64,000 bases of DNA from an uncultured Fluviicola sp. (GTDB lineage Bacteria; Bacteroidota; Bacteroidia; Flavobacteriales_D; Crocinitomicaceae). The stretch covers positions 372,001 through 436,000 of the forward strand of contig NZ_CABHOL010000015.1 of assembly GCF_902168135.1 (NCBI RefSeq), written 5' to 3'. This document shows, piece by piece, positions 35,001-45,400 of the stretch. The translations under genes and the position numbers were made by a program. Position 1 is the first letter of the stretch, and the number at the start of each line of letters is the position of its first letter. A model generated the notes under the pieces. It did not search any database, had not been told where the DNA came from, and was given only the letters and a program-made list of their open reading frames with translations.

Positions 35001-37743
35001 ATTATTGTTCAATTTGATGAACCAGACAGATGATATTTCCAAATACGGTAAAAAGGGGCAACAGCTTTACTTTAGGGTGCTTTCGGAATTGGACCCTAAC
35101 GGAAGCAGTTTTAAAAGTAAAACGGAATTTGTTTCGGGTTATGGAATTATCAGTGAGATAAAAACGGTTACTATTTCGGGTACAAAATATGGGCTTGTAA
35201 AGCTGGAGTCTGAAAATATCGCTGCTGTCGGGTCTGATAATTACAGTCCAATCATTAAACAAGCTATTTTGTTTGGAAGATCGCAACTATCCCGAACGAT
35301 CAATAATAACTTTACCCCGAGCGATGAATCCGGAGGTAGTGAGCAGGCAGTAATGAATTTTGTAAATGCTACTATTAATATGATTACCAGTTTTAAGGAA
35401 TTGGTTACCGGACCTAATAAAGCTGTTTACGATCAGGGGAAAGGTAAAAATATTGTATTGAACCGATCCTGGATTCGACTGGACTGCCCAAGTCCAAGAA
35501 AGTTTGGCGGTGGAAGCCGGGTGAAAGAAATACGTATTAAAGATAATTGGGACCTCATGGACGGTGGAGCTGCCAGTGAGTACGGACAGACATTTAAGTA
35601 TGTATTGGAGGATGGAATAACTTCATCAGGAGTTGCTTCCTATGAACCGCAATTGGGAGGTGATGAGAATCCATGGCATACCGCTTATATTGTTAACAAT
35701 GTGAAACGCCTTGCAATGGATGACAAGATGTATATTGATGATCCGATCATGGAATCCCAATTCCCTACACCAACCGTTGGTTATTCGCGGGTTGTAATTG
35801 AGGATTTAAAATATACGAATGTAAAGCGAACAGCGACCGGTAAAGTTGTGAAAGAGTTTTACACTGCGAAAGACTTCCCGACAATTGTGAAGCGGACCAA
35901 TGTAGATATGCTAACCGATCAAAGTTTCTTGCCTTTACTGCCGAAATATCAATACTTAACGGCAAACCAGGGATTCTCCATCGAGTTGAACAATATGCAT
36001 GGTAAACCGAAGAAAGAGAGTATTTATGGGGAAGGGCAAACGAGTCCGTTGTCGGAAGTGGAATATTTTTACAAAAGTACTCCTTTAAACCTGGATGGAG
36101 TCGTGAACAGTCGTTTATCCAATACGATCCAGGTAATTAATGAGAATGGTACCGTTTCCAATGCCACCGTAGGTGTTCGATACGACGCGGTTGGAGATTT
36201 TAGAGAAAGCGCTACAAAAACGGTGGTTCCTAAAATTCACATTAATACCAACAGTTTCATTTTGGCGATGCTCGTGATTGCTATTCCACCGGTTTACCCG
36301 GGTTATGATCAGACAACGAATCGTTTCAGAAGTGCTACTATGAATAAAGCAGTTGAGCGTTTTGCGATTTTAGATAAAACGGTAGCTAACCAGGACGGTA
36401 GTATTGTGGAAACAAATAACCTGGCATATGATGCTAATACTGGCGAGGTATTGGTGACACAAACAACGACCAATTTCAACGATAAGATATATTCTTTGAA
36501 TTATCCGGCATATTGGAATTATCCTTCTTTCGGACAAGCATCTAAAAACAGTTCTTATTCGTACAAAGCATCAACGGTTTCAACCAATGGATTTGCTGCG
36601 ATCCCTGCTCAGTATAATTACTTTGCAGAAGGTGATGAAGTTTCCGTAACCATTGGTGCAGTCGTGAAGAAGGGTTGGGTGGTAGATGTCAACGCAACAG
36701 GAATCCGTATTATTGACAAAGCTGGAAACCCGTTCACGGGAAGTAATGCTACTATCAAAGTACTTCGTTCAGGATACAAAAACAAGCAAAGTACCTCCAT
36801 GGCAAGTATGACTTCGTTTAGTAATCCTGTAACTGGTATTGGAACGAACCAATTTACAAGCGTGTTAAATGCCGGTGCTATTGAATTTGGCCAGGATTGG
36901 AGGACCTACTGTAATTGTTTTGGTGGAGCAAATCCTTCGACGAATCCTTATGTTATTGGAACAAAGGGTGATTGGAGACCAATTCGTTCATATACTTATT
37001 TAACGGATCGAATTCAAACCGCTTATGATGGAAATACCAATATCCGGAAAGATGGTGTTTTTAGAGCATATGCTCCTTTCTATAAATTAGGTAATGGCAA
37101 GTGGGAGAAAAATGGACAGAACTGGACCTTTGTTTCAGAGGTTACCGAATTTTCGCCAAATGGAATGACTTTGGAGACGCGTGATGCTTTAGGGCGTTAT
37201 TCAGCTAGTCAATTTGGGTTTAATAATACCCTTACAACCGCGGTTGCAGCCAATTCAAAAACGCAACAAATGTCTGCCGGAAGTTTTGAGGATTTGGGGT
37301 ATACCAATTGTATGGACCAGAATTTCTTCTCTCAGGCCAGAATTAACGGAGGCTCTTTAGGTCCGATCCCTGCATCATCTATTTCTAAGGTTCATTCCCA
37401 TACCGGAAAAACCAGTATCAAAGTAACAACGGCTGCACCGGTATCTTTCCAAAACGTAGTTTCAACCTGTGAGGTTTTACCAGACTGTAATTTGTCTTTA
37501 ACATGTGGAAAAGATTGTACAGGAATAACTGTAGAAGGCGGCGTTGCTCCTTATACGATGGAGTATGAATCTACCGGAGGTGCGACTGTTGAACAGATAG
37601 GTGGAAATTCATTTGCTGCTTCTGTGCTCGGATCAAGTTATAATAGCTTGACAATTATCGTGACGGATTCCAGAGGATGTAAGATAGGAATGAAAATAAC
37701 GGTGCGTGGAAATGTAGTTTCCTCGGAAACCATTCAGTTTTAA
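32062..37743 (+). CDS. Giant SpvB/Rhs-like exported protein (1,893 residues)
   Basis: A signal peptide (about 1-33) is followed by the block 'PIGVSDMVDPFSGDFSYNIP' and 'YNSGASMDQEASWVGLGWNL' (residues 46-100), the SpvB/Rhs N-terminal type I know from large Bacteroidota exported proteins. The long middle (about 100-1,780) is beta-rich, with glycine/serine-rich barrels-or-shell-like stretches early on. The last roughly 85 residues (around 'TVEGGVAPYTMEYES') resemble a SprB/PKD-type Ig domain. In related proteins the chain continues into a CBM-like domain and a 'YDPxTLRLVAELDE' tail; here that tail is a separate downstream gene. No toxin tip or T9SS domain is seen. Confidence 0.85.
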   Translation: MNKKQKSRGTRSISWFLLLLFTWSTFQPTLTYAGGPTQPESAAFTPIGVSDMVDPFSGDFSYNIPLMDIEGYPINIAYNSGASMDQEASWVGLGWNLNAGAITRNLRGLPDDFNGDQVEKTLNTKPNFNINIDAGLTAEIAGFNLSNVGGGGGLSVGVGMGFNNYTGYSSSVSIGPSFDFGKFLGGNLTAGFSLSGSSENGASFAPNVSLSYKENKSLQQDIKRTGTIGTAFNSRAGLQQLTYGFSATKINYNAVKFTLMGHNFAFRLGEKSSSSASAGGAFNFGLASYMPTPLHSKFGASASFKMNVSGSLFAFDGQGNIGVSMSTSWIPDANKTMQVPSYGYMFSENGQRSISNQLDFNRDNDQPFSKYSVNLPSAFQTYDVFSVQAQGTGGSFRASRNDVGYVFDPLSSTTDVGADVGLELGFGNLTDIGVDIEIPITFNNNGPWTDNNAVTQGLAFKGSGLGKIVPSFGMIEASESSVLKDDLMTSQFNGTEPERFSLTGGAWFPRLNNTLIQSSGTKNITRNQKNVRDYSNNHMYFLSRAEVQAGMGVIPYDAAALYSGAKAHHIGEITQLGTDGRRYVFALPAYNHFQEDVTFATGNGLYSNDGINYSNDQSGLLNGVTATDASTSNSRGIDHYYSATKTPAYAHSYMLSAVLSDDYVDSDQTPGPSPDDLGSYVKFSYKSVKNFEWRNPIQADAAYYNEGMRSDQTDDKASFVYGKKDLHYTEKIETKNYVAIFSFEARKDGRSANGRSGGINPADAQSMVLLKSITLYSKPDYNANIADLTQATPIQQVVFDYNYSLCRHYPGNNENTSSDLTKGGKLTLIGIYFTYQNSKKMKYRNYKFSYGSAGTRSNPDYHIKGADRWGTYKEPVSASLSENLITTPLNNSDFPYAEQDPVKANESANAWNLVKIELPSGGEINVTYESDDYGYVQHKKAAQMFQIVGIYYADNSHTSVMTGTNAQFASLVSGSDKNGGLLFNLMNQTDDISKYGKKGQQLYFRVLSELDPNGSSFKSKTEFVSGYGIISEIKTVTISGTKYGLVKLESENIAAVGSDNYSPIIKQAILFGRSQLSRTINNNFTPSDESGGSEQAVMNFVNATINMITSFKELVTGPNKAVYDQGKGKNIVLNRSWIRLDCPSPRKFGGGSRVKEIRIKDNWDLMDGGAASEYGQTFKYVLEDGITSSGVASYEPQLGGDENPWHTAYIVNNVKRLAMDDKMYIDDPIMESQFPTPTVGYSRVVIEDLKYTNVKRTATGKVVKEFYTAKDFPTIVKRTNVDMLTDQSFLPLLPKYQYLTANQGFSIELNNMHGKPKKESIYGEGQTSPLSEVEYFYKSTPLNLDGVVNSRLSNTIQVINENGTVSNATVGVRYDAVGDFRESATKTVVPKIHINTNSFILAMLVIAIPPVYPGYDQTTNRFRSATMNKAVERFAILDKTVANQDGSIVETNNLAYDANTGEVLVTQTTTNFNDKIYSLNYPAYWNYPSFGQASKNSSYSYKASTVSTNGFAAIPAQYNYFAEGDEVSVTIGAVVKKGWVVDVNATGIRIIDKAGNPFTGSNATIKVLRSGYKNKQSTSMASMTSFSNPVTGIGTNQFTSVLNAGAIEFGQDWRTYCNCFGGANPSTNPYVIGTKGDWRPIRSYTYLTDRIQTAYDGNTNIRKDGVFRAYAPFYKLGNGKWEKNGQNWTFVSEVTEFSPNGMTLETRDALGRYSASQFGFNNTLTTAVAANSKTQQMSAGSFEDLGYTNCMDQNFFSQARINGGSLGPIPASSISKVHSHTGKTSIKVTTAAPVSFQNVVSTCEVLPDCNLSLTCGKDCTGITVEGGVAPYTMEYESTGGATVEQIGGNSFAASVLGSSYNSLTIIVTDSRGCKIGMKITVRGNVVSSETIQF

Positions 37744-37754
37744 TTAGATCAGTT

Positions 37755-38744
37755 ATGAAAATACTAGGAGTAATAATTCTATTCTTGTTTGCTTTTAAAG
37801 CACAAGGTCAGGATTCATTGAGAAATTTCTCTCCCAACAGGGCTTATTCGTTATGCGGTGAGGCACCTAACAAATCCATGTTTGGAGCTTCCAGCGGATT
37901 TGTCTGCCAGGGTGGTTTTTCCAAGCTGTATTATATTATTAAACCTTCCAATACGGTAACCTTGGGTACTACCAATCTATTTCGATTCAGGGGTTATGCG
38001 GACGGAACCGCAACATTGCCGCTTTCCATTTCATACAAATTGTACGGTGGATTTAATCCGGGAGACGATTATGCGACCTGGGTTGAAAATAATACAGTAT
38101 CACCCGCCATCACCGGAAGTGCTACCACATCTCAGCAAAATTTGTCAACAACTTTAAATGCCGGAAAACATTACCTGCTTGAAGTGACCGTTCAATCTTG
38201 TTATGGCAGGATCGAATTCTCATTTACGAACTTCGATCTAAGATGCAGCCAGCAAATTGCCTGTGAGAATTGCATTCCAAAATTTCAACCGGTTTCGGGA
38301 GAGTATTTAGTGACGGCCTGGGTGAAGGAAGAAAATGGCAATGATAAGATCACCTATACCAATTGCCAATTGAAAGTTACTGCGAATAGTGTTTTAACCA
38401 ATGTTCCGGTTTCAGGACAAATCGTAGATGGCTGGCAGCGTATGGAACAAATAGTTACTACAGGTCCAACTGGTGATTTTAAAATTGATCTGATTGCATT
38501 ATCACCATCTGTGAGCTGTTATTTCGATGATATACGGGTTATTCCGAATGACGGAAGTATGATCAGTTATGTTTACGACCCGATTACCTTGCGATTAGTC
38601 GCAGAATTGGATGAACGGAATTATGCCAAGATCTATGAATACGATGAAGAAGGAAAATTGGTCTGCGTAAAGAAGGAAACCGAAAAAGGAGTCATGACTA
38701 TTCAGTCGACGAAAGAAAACCAATCCGTTAAAGGAGCATACTAA
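37755..38744 (+). CDS. Exported protein carrying the detached Rhs-family tail
   Basis: This 329-residue protein has its own signal peptide (MKILGVIILFLFAFKAQGQ). A beta-rich N-terminal domain (about 25-160) is followed by a carbohydrate-binding-like domain ('GEYLVTAWVKEENGND', 'VDGWQRMEQIVTT', 'SCYFDDIRVIPNDG') and a tail 'YVYDPITLRLVAELDERNYA' / 'IYEYDEEGKLVCVKKETEKG'. The last two parts normally form the C-terminal end of a protein like the one encoded just upstream; here they are separated from it by 11 nt and a new signal peptide. Either gene fission, or two subunits that meet outside the cell. Confidence 0.82.
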   Translation: MKILGVIILFLFAFKAQGQDSLRNFSPNRAYSLCGEAPNKSMFGASSGFVCQGGFSKLYYIIKPSNTVTLGTTNLFRFRGYADGTATLPLSISYKLYGGFNPGDDYATWVENNTVSPAITGSATTSQQNLSTTLNAGKHYLLEVTVQSCYGRIEFSFTNFDLRCSQQIACENCIPKFQPVSGEYLVTAWVKEENGNDKITYTNCQLKVTANSVLTNVPVSGQIVDGWQRMEQIVTTGPTGDFKIDLIALSPSVSCYFDDIRVIPNDGSMISYVYDPITLRLVAELDERNYAKIYEYDEEGKLVCVKKETEKGVMTIQSTKENQSVKGAY

Positions 38745-38749
38745 AAGTT

Positions 38750-39490
38750 ATGAAATACAGCCTTGCAATAATTTATTCGTTTTTATCCTTTTTGAGTATC
38801 AGTCAGGAAATAAAACCATTGGATGCAAAGTCTTTCAACGGTGAAATGGCTTTGTTAGGGAAAAAAATGAATGCTGAATTGGTTTCCTGTAAATTCAAAA
38901 AAGAAGTTTTTAAAGACATTAATTCTTCTGTAGCAATAGAATCCAGTACCGGCGAAATTATTCGCGGGAAGGGATTGGAGTACAAGATGGTTAACCCGGG
39001 AATGATTAGTTTCCAAACAAATAACCTGAATGTGGTTGTGGATTCTCTGGATAAAATTGTCTATATCAGCAATGTAGATTCTTCGATGAGACAGATTGCT
39101 CAAATGCAGCAGATTCCCCCGGATGCTTTGAAGGATTATAAATTGGAAAAAGTCATTTTCTCCAATTACTATATTTTAAAAGCTGCGCCTAAAAATGCTT
39201 CAATAGGGACTATGGAGTTTTATGTACATTCTAAAACTACGGAACTCTACAAATTGAATATTTTTTATCCTCCCGGAAACTACTTTTCGGAAGCGTTGGA
39301 AGATGAAACGATTGAGTCTCCTTACCTGACAATCATTTTTGAGCCTATGAAGAAATTGAAGGAGACAAGCGGCCTCATTTCTCTGGAGAATATATTGGAA
39401 AAAACCACATCAGGAGATTATGCCTTATCACCCAAAATGGAAGGTTTTCAACTGAAGGATACACGATACAAATACAAACCCACTAAATAA
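38750..39490 (+). CDS. Exported protein of the Rhs cluster, unknown function
   Basis: This 246-residue protein has a short signal peptide (MKYSLAIIYSFLSFLSISQ). The mature part is alternating beta with many charged residues ('GLEYKMVNPGMISFQTNNLNVVVDS' across two strands); the 'lipid-carrier-like' half-barrel look recalls LolA-type folds, but I cannot support that. It begins 5 nt after the previous stop and ends 8 nt before the giant Rhs gene, so it is probably needed with it; a chaperone or assembly role is inference. Confidence 0.75.
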   Translation: MKYSLAIIYSFLSFLSISQEIKPLDAKSFNGEMALLGKKMNAELVSCKFKKEVFKDINSSVAIESSTGEIIRGKGLEYKMVNPGMISFQTNNLNVVVDSLDKIVYISNVDSSMRQIAQMQQIPPDALKDYKLEKVIFSNYYILKAAPKNASIGTMEFYVHSKTTELYKLNIFYPPGNYFSEALEDETIESPYLTIIFEPMKKLKETSGLISLENILEKTTSGDYALSPKMEGFQLKDTRYKYKPTK

Positions 39491-39498
39491 TCGAGTCT

Positions 39499-42400
39499 AT
39501 GTCACTAGTAAGATTCATACCACTATTCATTATTCTTCTTATTTCATTAGGAGGAAATGCAACCCTATTACCGCATAATACGATAATACTCACGGGTGCT
39601 GCAACAACGGGGACCACTTCGATAACTCCGCCTTCCTGGTCTTTAAGCTCTACGGATCTTACAAGGAAAGGGGTGCTTACTTTTGGAGTTGATCATCATT
39701 ATACGAGTATTGTCAGTCAATCGAAAACTGAAATTACGGTTAGTGTTGAAAAGTATACAACTTATAGTGCTTTGACACCTGCATCAACGGAAACTAAGAC
39801 AATGACCGTTTATTACTATCCGATTGATTCGGCAAGTTATGTTGATGAAAACACGCTGACTTTTGACAACGTGGAGAAGCTGAAAGTGACTATTACTCAA
39901 ATCAAGGTAAATGGGGTGGTCCAAAGCACTCTTCCGGGGAATTTGTATTTACAGGGAGATGTCTTCGTAGACCGCGTGTATGACTTTTTACCACAGGTCG
40001 GGTTCACGGCTTATAATCTGACGACCGCCTTACCTGTCGATATTGATTGTGATGAAGTAGATGATGAATTAACTGTTTCCTGGGACGCTGTGCCGGGAGC
40101 AGAAGAGTACCAGTTGGAATGGACATTTATCAATACAGTAGATGTCTTACCTGCCGATATTCCGAACTTAAAGGTAGATTTTCATACAAATTCTATCCGA
40201 ATTTCAACAACGGATTTAAGCTATAAACTTTCCTTGTTATTTGATAAGGGAGTAATCAGTTTCCGGGTTCGTGCAGTCGGAAGATCCTTAATTGATCCGA
40301 GTAAACTGTTATTTTCCAGCTGGTCTAGTGCAGATGGATTAATTGCCTTGAGTACGATTCCGGCAGCTGCAAAATACCAGGTTACTGTTCCATACGATGT
40401 GAAGAAGAACTGGCAGTATAGTGCAACATATGCCGAAGAAGGAAAGAAAAAGGAGGTGGTTTCTTTTTACGATGGATCTTTGAGAAACCGTCAAATGGTT
40501 ACTAAGGTTAACTCGGATCACAATACAATTGTTGGAGAGACCATTTACGACCATAACGGCAGACCAACTGTCCAAGTGTTGCCTGTTCCGGTTGCCAGCC
40601 CTGATTGCGAGGTAGAGGATACTGAAAACTCCTTGAAATATTATCCTGAATTCAACAAGAATTTATCAAATAATCCGTATTCAAAAGCAGATTTTGATGT
40701 TTCAAATCCGGCTGATAGCTGTAATCCGGCTCAGTTAGGGGGAATGAATACCAATTCGGGAGCATCCAACTATTATTCTTCCAGTAATCCCAATACAGTC
40801 GGAAGTCAGGGATTTGTTCCCAATGCTGAACAGTTCCCGTTCAGTCAGGTAGAATACATGCCAGACAATACCGGTCGTATTCGTAGACAGGGTGGTGTTG
40901 GTGAAGATTTCCAATTGGGAAGCGGTCATGAAACATTCTATTATTATGCGCATCCATTCCAGGAGCAATTAGACCGTTTGTTTGGTTCCGAAGTAGGTGA
41001 CGCATCACACTATCAGAAAAATATGGTGGTGGACCCGAATGGCCAGGTTAGCGTCTCGTATTTGGATCAGGAGGGAAGAACTATTGCTACATCTTTAGCA
41101 GGCCAGGCACCGAATAACCTGAGTGCATTACCTTCAGCTGCAGCAGTTGCACCATTAACTGTTGATTTATTTGCAAAAGACGCGAATGGGAACTCCACAT
41201 CCAATAAGCTGTCTTCAGACGGAGTTTCCAAGGTTTTCAATCAAACGATTTCTTTGAGCTCGGTTTCTGATGTAACGATCACTTACGATATCGCTGTCGG
41301 ACAATACTCGAATAGCTGCATGGATGTATGCTTCAATTGTGTTTATGACTTATCGATTGAGGTTCGCGATCTTTGTGGGGAGTTGGTTAGTCCTCCTGAA
41401 TTGGCCGATAGATTGTCGGGCCGTTTTACTGTGGTTGAAGACAGCCTGGTATTTCAAACGGATTGTGCTCCTTACAGCTTCAATAATACGTTTGTGATAG
41501 AAGATTTACCGGTAGGAACTTACCAAATCTCAAAAACATTAACGGTGAACCAGGAAGCACTGGATGCTTACATGGCGATGTATACGGATCCAACTTCGGG
41601 AATCAATACTTGTATTGAAGATTATACGACTATTTTGGACCAGGTGGGAGAAAGCTCCAATATCGATGATTGTTTGGAAGATTTCAGCTGTGCAGAGTGT
41701 GTAACCAACTTGGGAAGTTTACTGGAGTATATCAATGCCGGAGGAACGGAGGATCAGTACAACGAAGAGTTGGCTGCATGTAACCTGCCTTGTAAAGCAG
41801 CATCTTACTATGAGAATATGCGTAACATATTGATGGTAGATGTGAAACCGAACGGACAATACGGTGAATACTTAAATAACCTGAACCAGGTTCAACCCTC
41901 TATCTTCCCGCTTTCGGTTTTGAATGAAGGTAACGATTTACCGAAAAGCAATCCTACTATTAGCCTTAGCTCTCATTGGAGAAATCCGCGTTACGATGTG
42001 GAAGCTACTATCCAAAACTATTATTTTGATGAAGACGGGGTAACGATTTCACGCATCATGCTGGATAATGTTACATTTTCCGGTAGTACAATCACCGGTT
42101 CTGTTCCGGCAATTCAGCCTGCTTTGACTTTGGGCACGCACGTTTTCCTGGATCCGTTAAGCGGGAATTATTATACTTATCCGCAATACTTATTGAACTT
42201 AAGTGATTTTGTAAGCTATTACAATGTGAATCCTAATTGGGCAAACTCCCTGGTTTACTATCATCCGGAGTATAATATGTTAATGACTTACAAAAGTTTC
42301 TATACAAAAGTGAATGCTTCTGACCCTTTTACTTCTGAGTCGTTTGACCAGGAAATGATGAGTGTCAATACCTGGGCCGATGCAATCACTGCGGGATTCA

Positions 42401-45400
42401 TCAACCCAAGTTATGCTTCAGTTGGTGTAACAAGCCGCTTGAATAACATCCTTACTATTAATGGAACATATCCGTGGGATCCGTTCTCCAATTATGTGAA
42501 TCCATCCGGTATGAATGCAAAAGTATTCAATTACATTACTATCAACGGAGTGAACTATTCCATGATGGAAGCCGCAGCCATGATGAACCGTGGTGGGAAT
42601 AATTTAATCGGAACGACTCCAAGTGCGGCAGACCTGGATTGGGGGAAAGACATTTTAACGAATACCCCAACTCAAAACACACAATTACGCAATGATGAAT
42701 GGATGACATTCAGAGGATTGTATTTGGCTGCTAAACAGGAATTACAGATGAATGTTGCCCGTACAAATGCTTTGGGTTCTACGAACCCCGGTTACAATGA
42801 ATGTATCGGGAACCTGGATTTTAACCCGTTTACTTATAACTTCCTTCAGATTACACCATTCACTCCGCCATACTGGGGTGGTCAATTCTTAAATGTCGCA
42901 CAGCCATGTGGTGCGTATACCTACGAATTATACAAATACAAACAAATCCGTTTTGGGACGACTTTGGCGAATGTCAACTCTGATCCAAGCCAGATCGCAT
43001 ATCAACAATATATTTTAACAGGCCAATGTCCGATTGCAAGCACTTTCGAGCGCGTGCTATCAGAGTCGGCAAGTACAGGTGTTTTGGATGACAATGGTTT
43101 CACAGTTAACCTGAATTCATTATCGGGATTGATTTTGTCTATGCAGGATTTTGAAACACCGGTTTCAATGCCGGCGCTTACCTGGAATCAGGTTACAAAT
43201 ACCAGTACCATTTTAGAAGTTGAATGGGATGAGGCCGGAAATACCTTCGGAACCTTCAAATTGGAAAAAGATCCGGGTAGTATGACCTACAACTGGTCGG
43301 ATATTATTTCATTCGGAAATCTTCATTTTACTGCATTAACCGGCTCGTTGTATGAGTTTACGGTTGTAGCGCAGGTTAATATTTCTGGAACGCTGTACAC
43401 ACAGAACTTGAGTGGAAATACGACCTTTAAGATTGGTAACTGTACTTTCCCGGATGTTTGTAAGAAAAATGACTTTGGAAAAGCATTGGAGAATTTGACA
43501 AATGCTTTAGCGCAAATGGGTACTTTGACAAGTGCTTCTCTTGTAAGCCTGAATGTTACTCCATACTCCGGATTTATTAATAATGCAGTGAAATATACTG
43601 TTAATCCTACTTATGCCGGCGCAACTATTCAGTGGAAATACAATTCTACAATCCCCGGATTCGAATTAACTGACGGAGTAAAAACGATCCGTATCAAAAT
43701 CCTGAGTACAAACCCTTCGTCATTCGCTTTGGGCTCACTTTCGTCAATTGCTTCAATTGCTGAAATGATTCCTGGCCCGAATAATACTATGGAATTAGTC
43801 TGCAACGATGCATCCGGAAACTACCTGGTTACCTTATCGTGTGATTTGATCCGTTCAGATAATGTGATGATTCCGGTTGGAGAATGCGGATTGGATGATG
43901 CCATCCTTTGTACCGGATTGGAGTACGATACTTACGACGATCTAATGGCTGTTTTGGAATTTTCACTGGAGAACCAAAATGAACCGTTCAACTTATACAA
44001 TACACCTTTATGGACTTCAGTTTTAAATAGCCAGCTGCCAAGTGCACCAACAACTATTGTCGGGGATGTAGATAACGCAACGGGTGATACTTTAACTTAC
44101 GATCTTCCGGGATCGTGTGATTTGGTTTTAGCTTACCTGGGATCGAATCCGAATTTCAGTTACAACAATATCACTTCCGTTGATGATATTAAATTAATTG
44201 AATCAAATTACTATGGTTCTTACAATGAATTCAGATTGTATGTCACGTATACTTATGGCGGCGTTTCCTACCGGGATTCGATTGACGGGAACTCTTGTTT
44301 CGAATTGAAGATCTGTGAGGGATGTACGGAACCTGCGGGTAATGGAGGCCAGGGACCTGCGAGTTCGGAGCAAACAGATGGAATCATTGATTTTGGTTCG
44401 TTGAACGATGAGCTTTCAACCGAGATCGATAACAATTCGGAAATGTATTGTTTGGATATTTACGAGGATTATTTGAGTATCTATAACCTTGCTATCGATA
44501 CCATGACAGCTCTTGGATGCAGTAATCCCCAGGCCGCACTTCCTTTGATCCCTTACAATACGTTTGTGGCAATGAATTTATGCTGTGAATCTGGGTTTAT
44601 GGAAGTTTCCAGCCTGATTACAAAGTTGCTTGCGATTACCCTGTCTCCGAGCTGTACCCCTGCGGTTCCAAAAGTAGACCGTCAGGAATGTTTGCCATTG
44701 AATGATGAAAATGTTCCTTATTGTACCAAAGTCTATTATGAGTATACGAAGGCAGTTAACTTTTTCAATAACAATGCTCCATGGCCGAATGCAAACAATA
44801 TAGATCTTACCACAGCTGCACAATCATCATTTAGTTGTGAGTGCTTTGCGAATTATTTGACTTACCTATTTGAATACATTACTGCGTCAGCTAATGAAAA
44901 TCTAACTCACCCGATGAGTATTGCAGATTATTGTGCTCAAATGACGGATGAACCGCAGAGTTCGTGCAGTCTGGAGTATGATCAATATGTAGCAACTACG
45001 CTGAACTTCAACGCTCAAAGCGGACCGGGTGCTCCTTTGCCAATCCTGGATTACGATGTTTTTGTAGATAAAGGGCTTTGTATTTGTGTGGACGAGTATT
45101 GTTCAGAGTTAAACTTAGGCCTAAATGGATTACTAAGCGCCGGAGTACCGGATTTATTGGAATATTGCTTGTCCGATCCGGAAGTTCCTTGTGTGATGGA
45201 TACAGCAATGGTGAGTTTTGAGTCATTTGACATGCCGTTCAGCGATCCGTGTACGGAGTTTTATCAAAGCAACAATGAGGTGAATGCTCAAATTGCTTAC
45301 AACGAGCAGATTCAGCTTTTACAAACCCAATTGGGTACGGAATACATCAAACATTGTATGAGTGCTGTAGAGAATATGAGCATGACTTACAATGAAATTG

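Noticed and set aside
37743-37755. Frameshift or sequencing error splitting one Rhs-like gene
   Set aside because: The downstream gene has its own complete signal peptide and an extra domain, so a simple frame break does not explain it.
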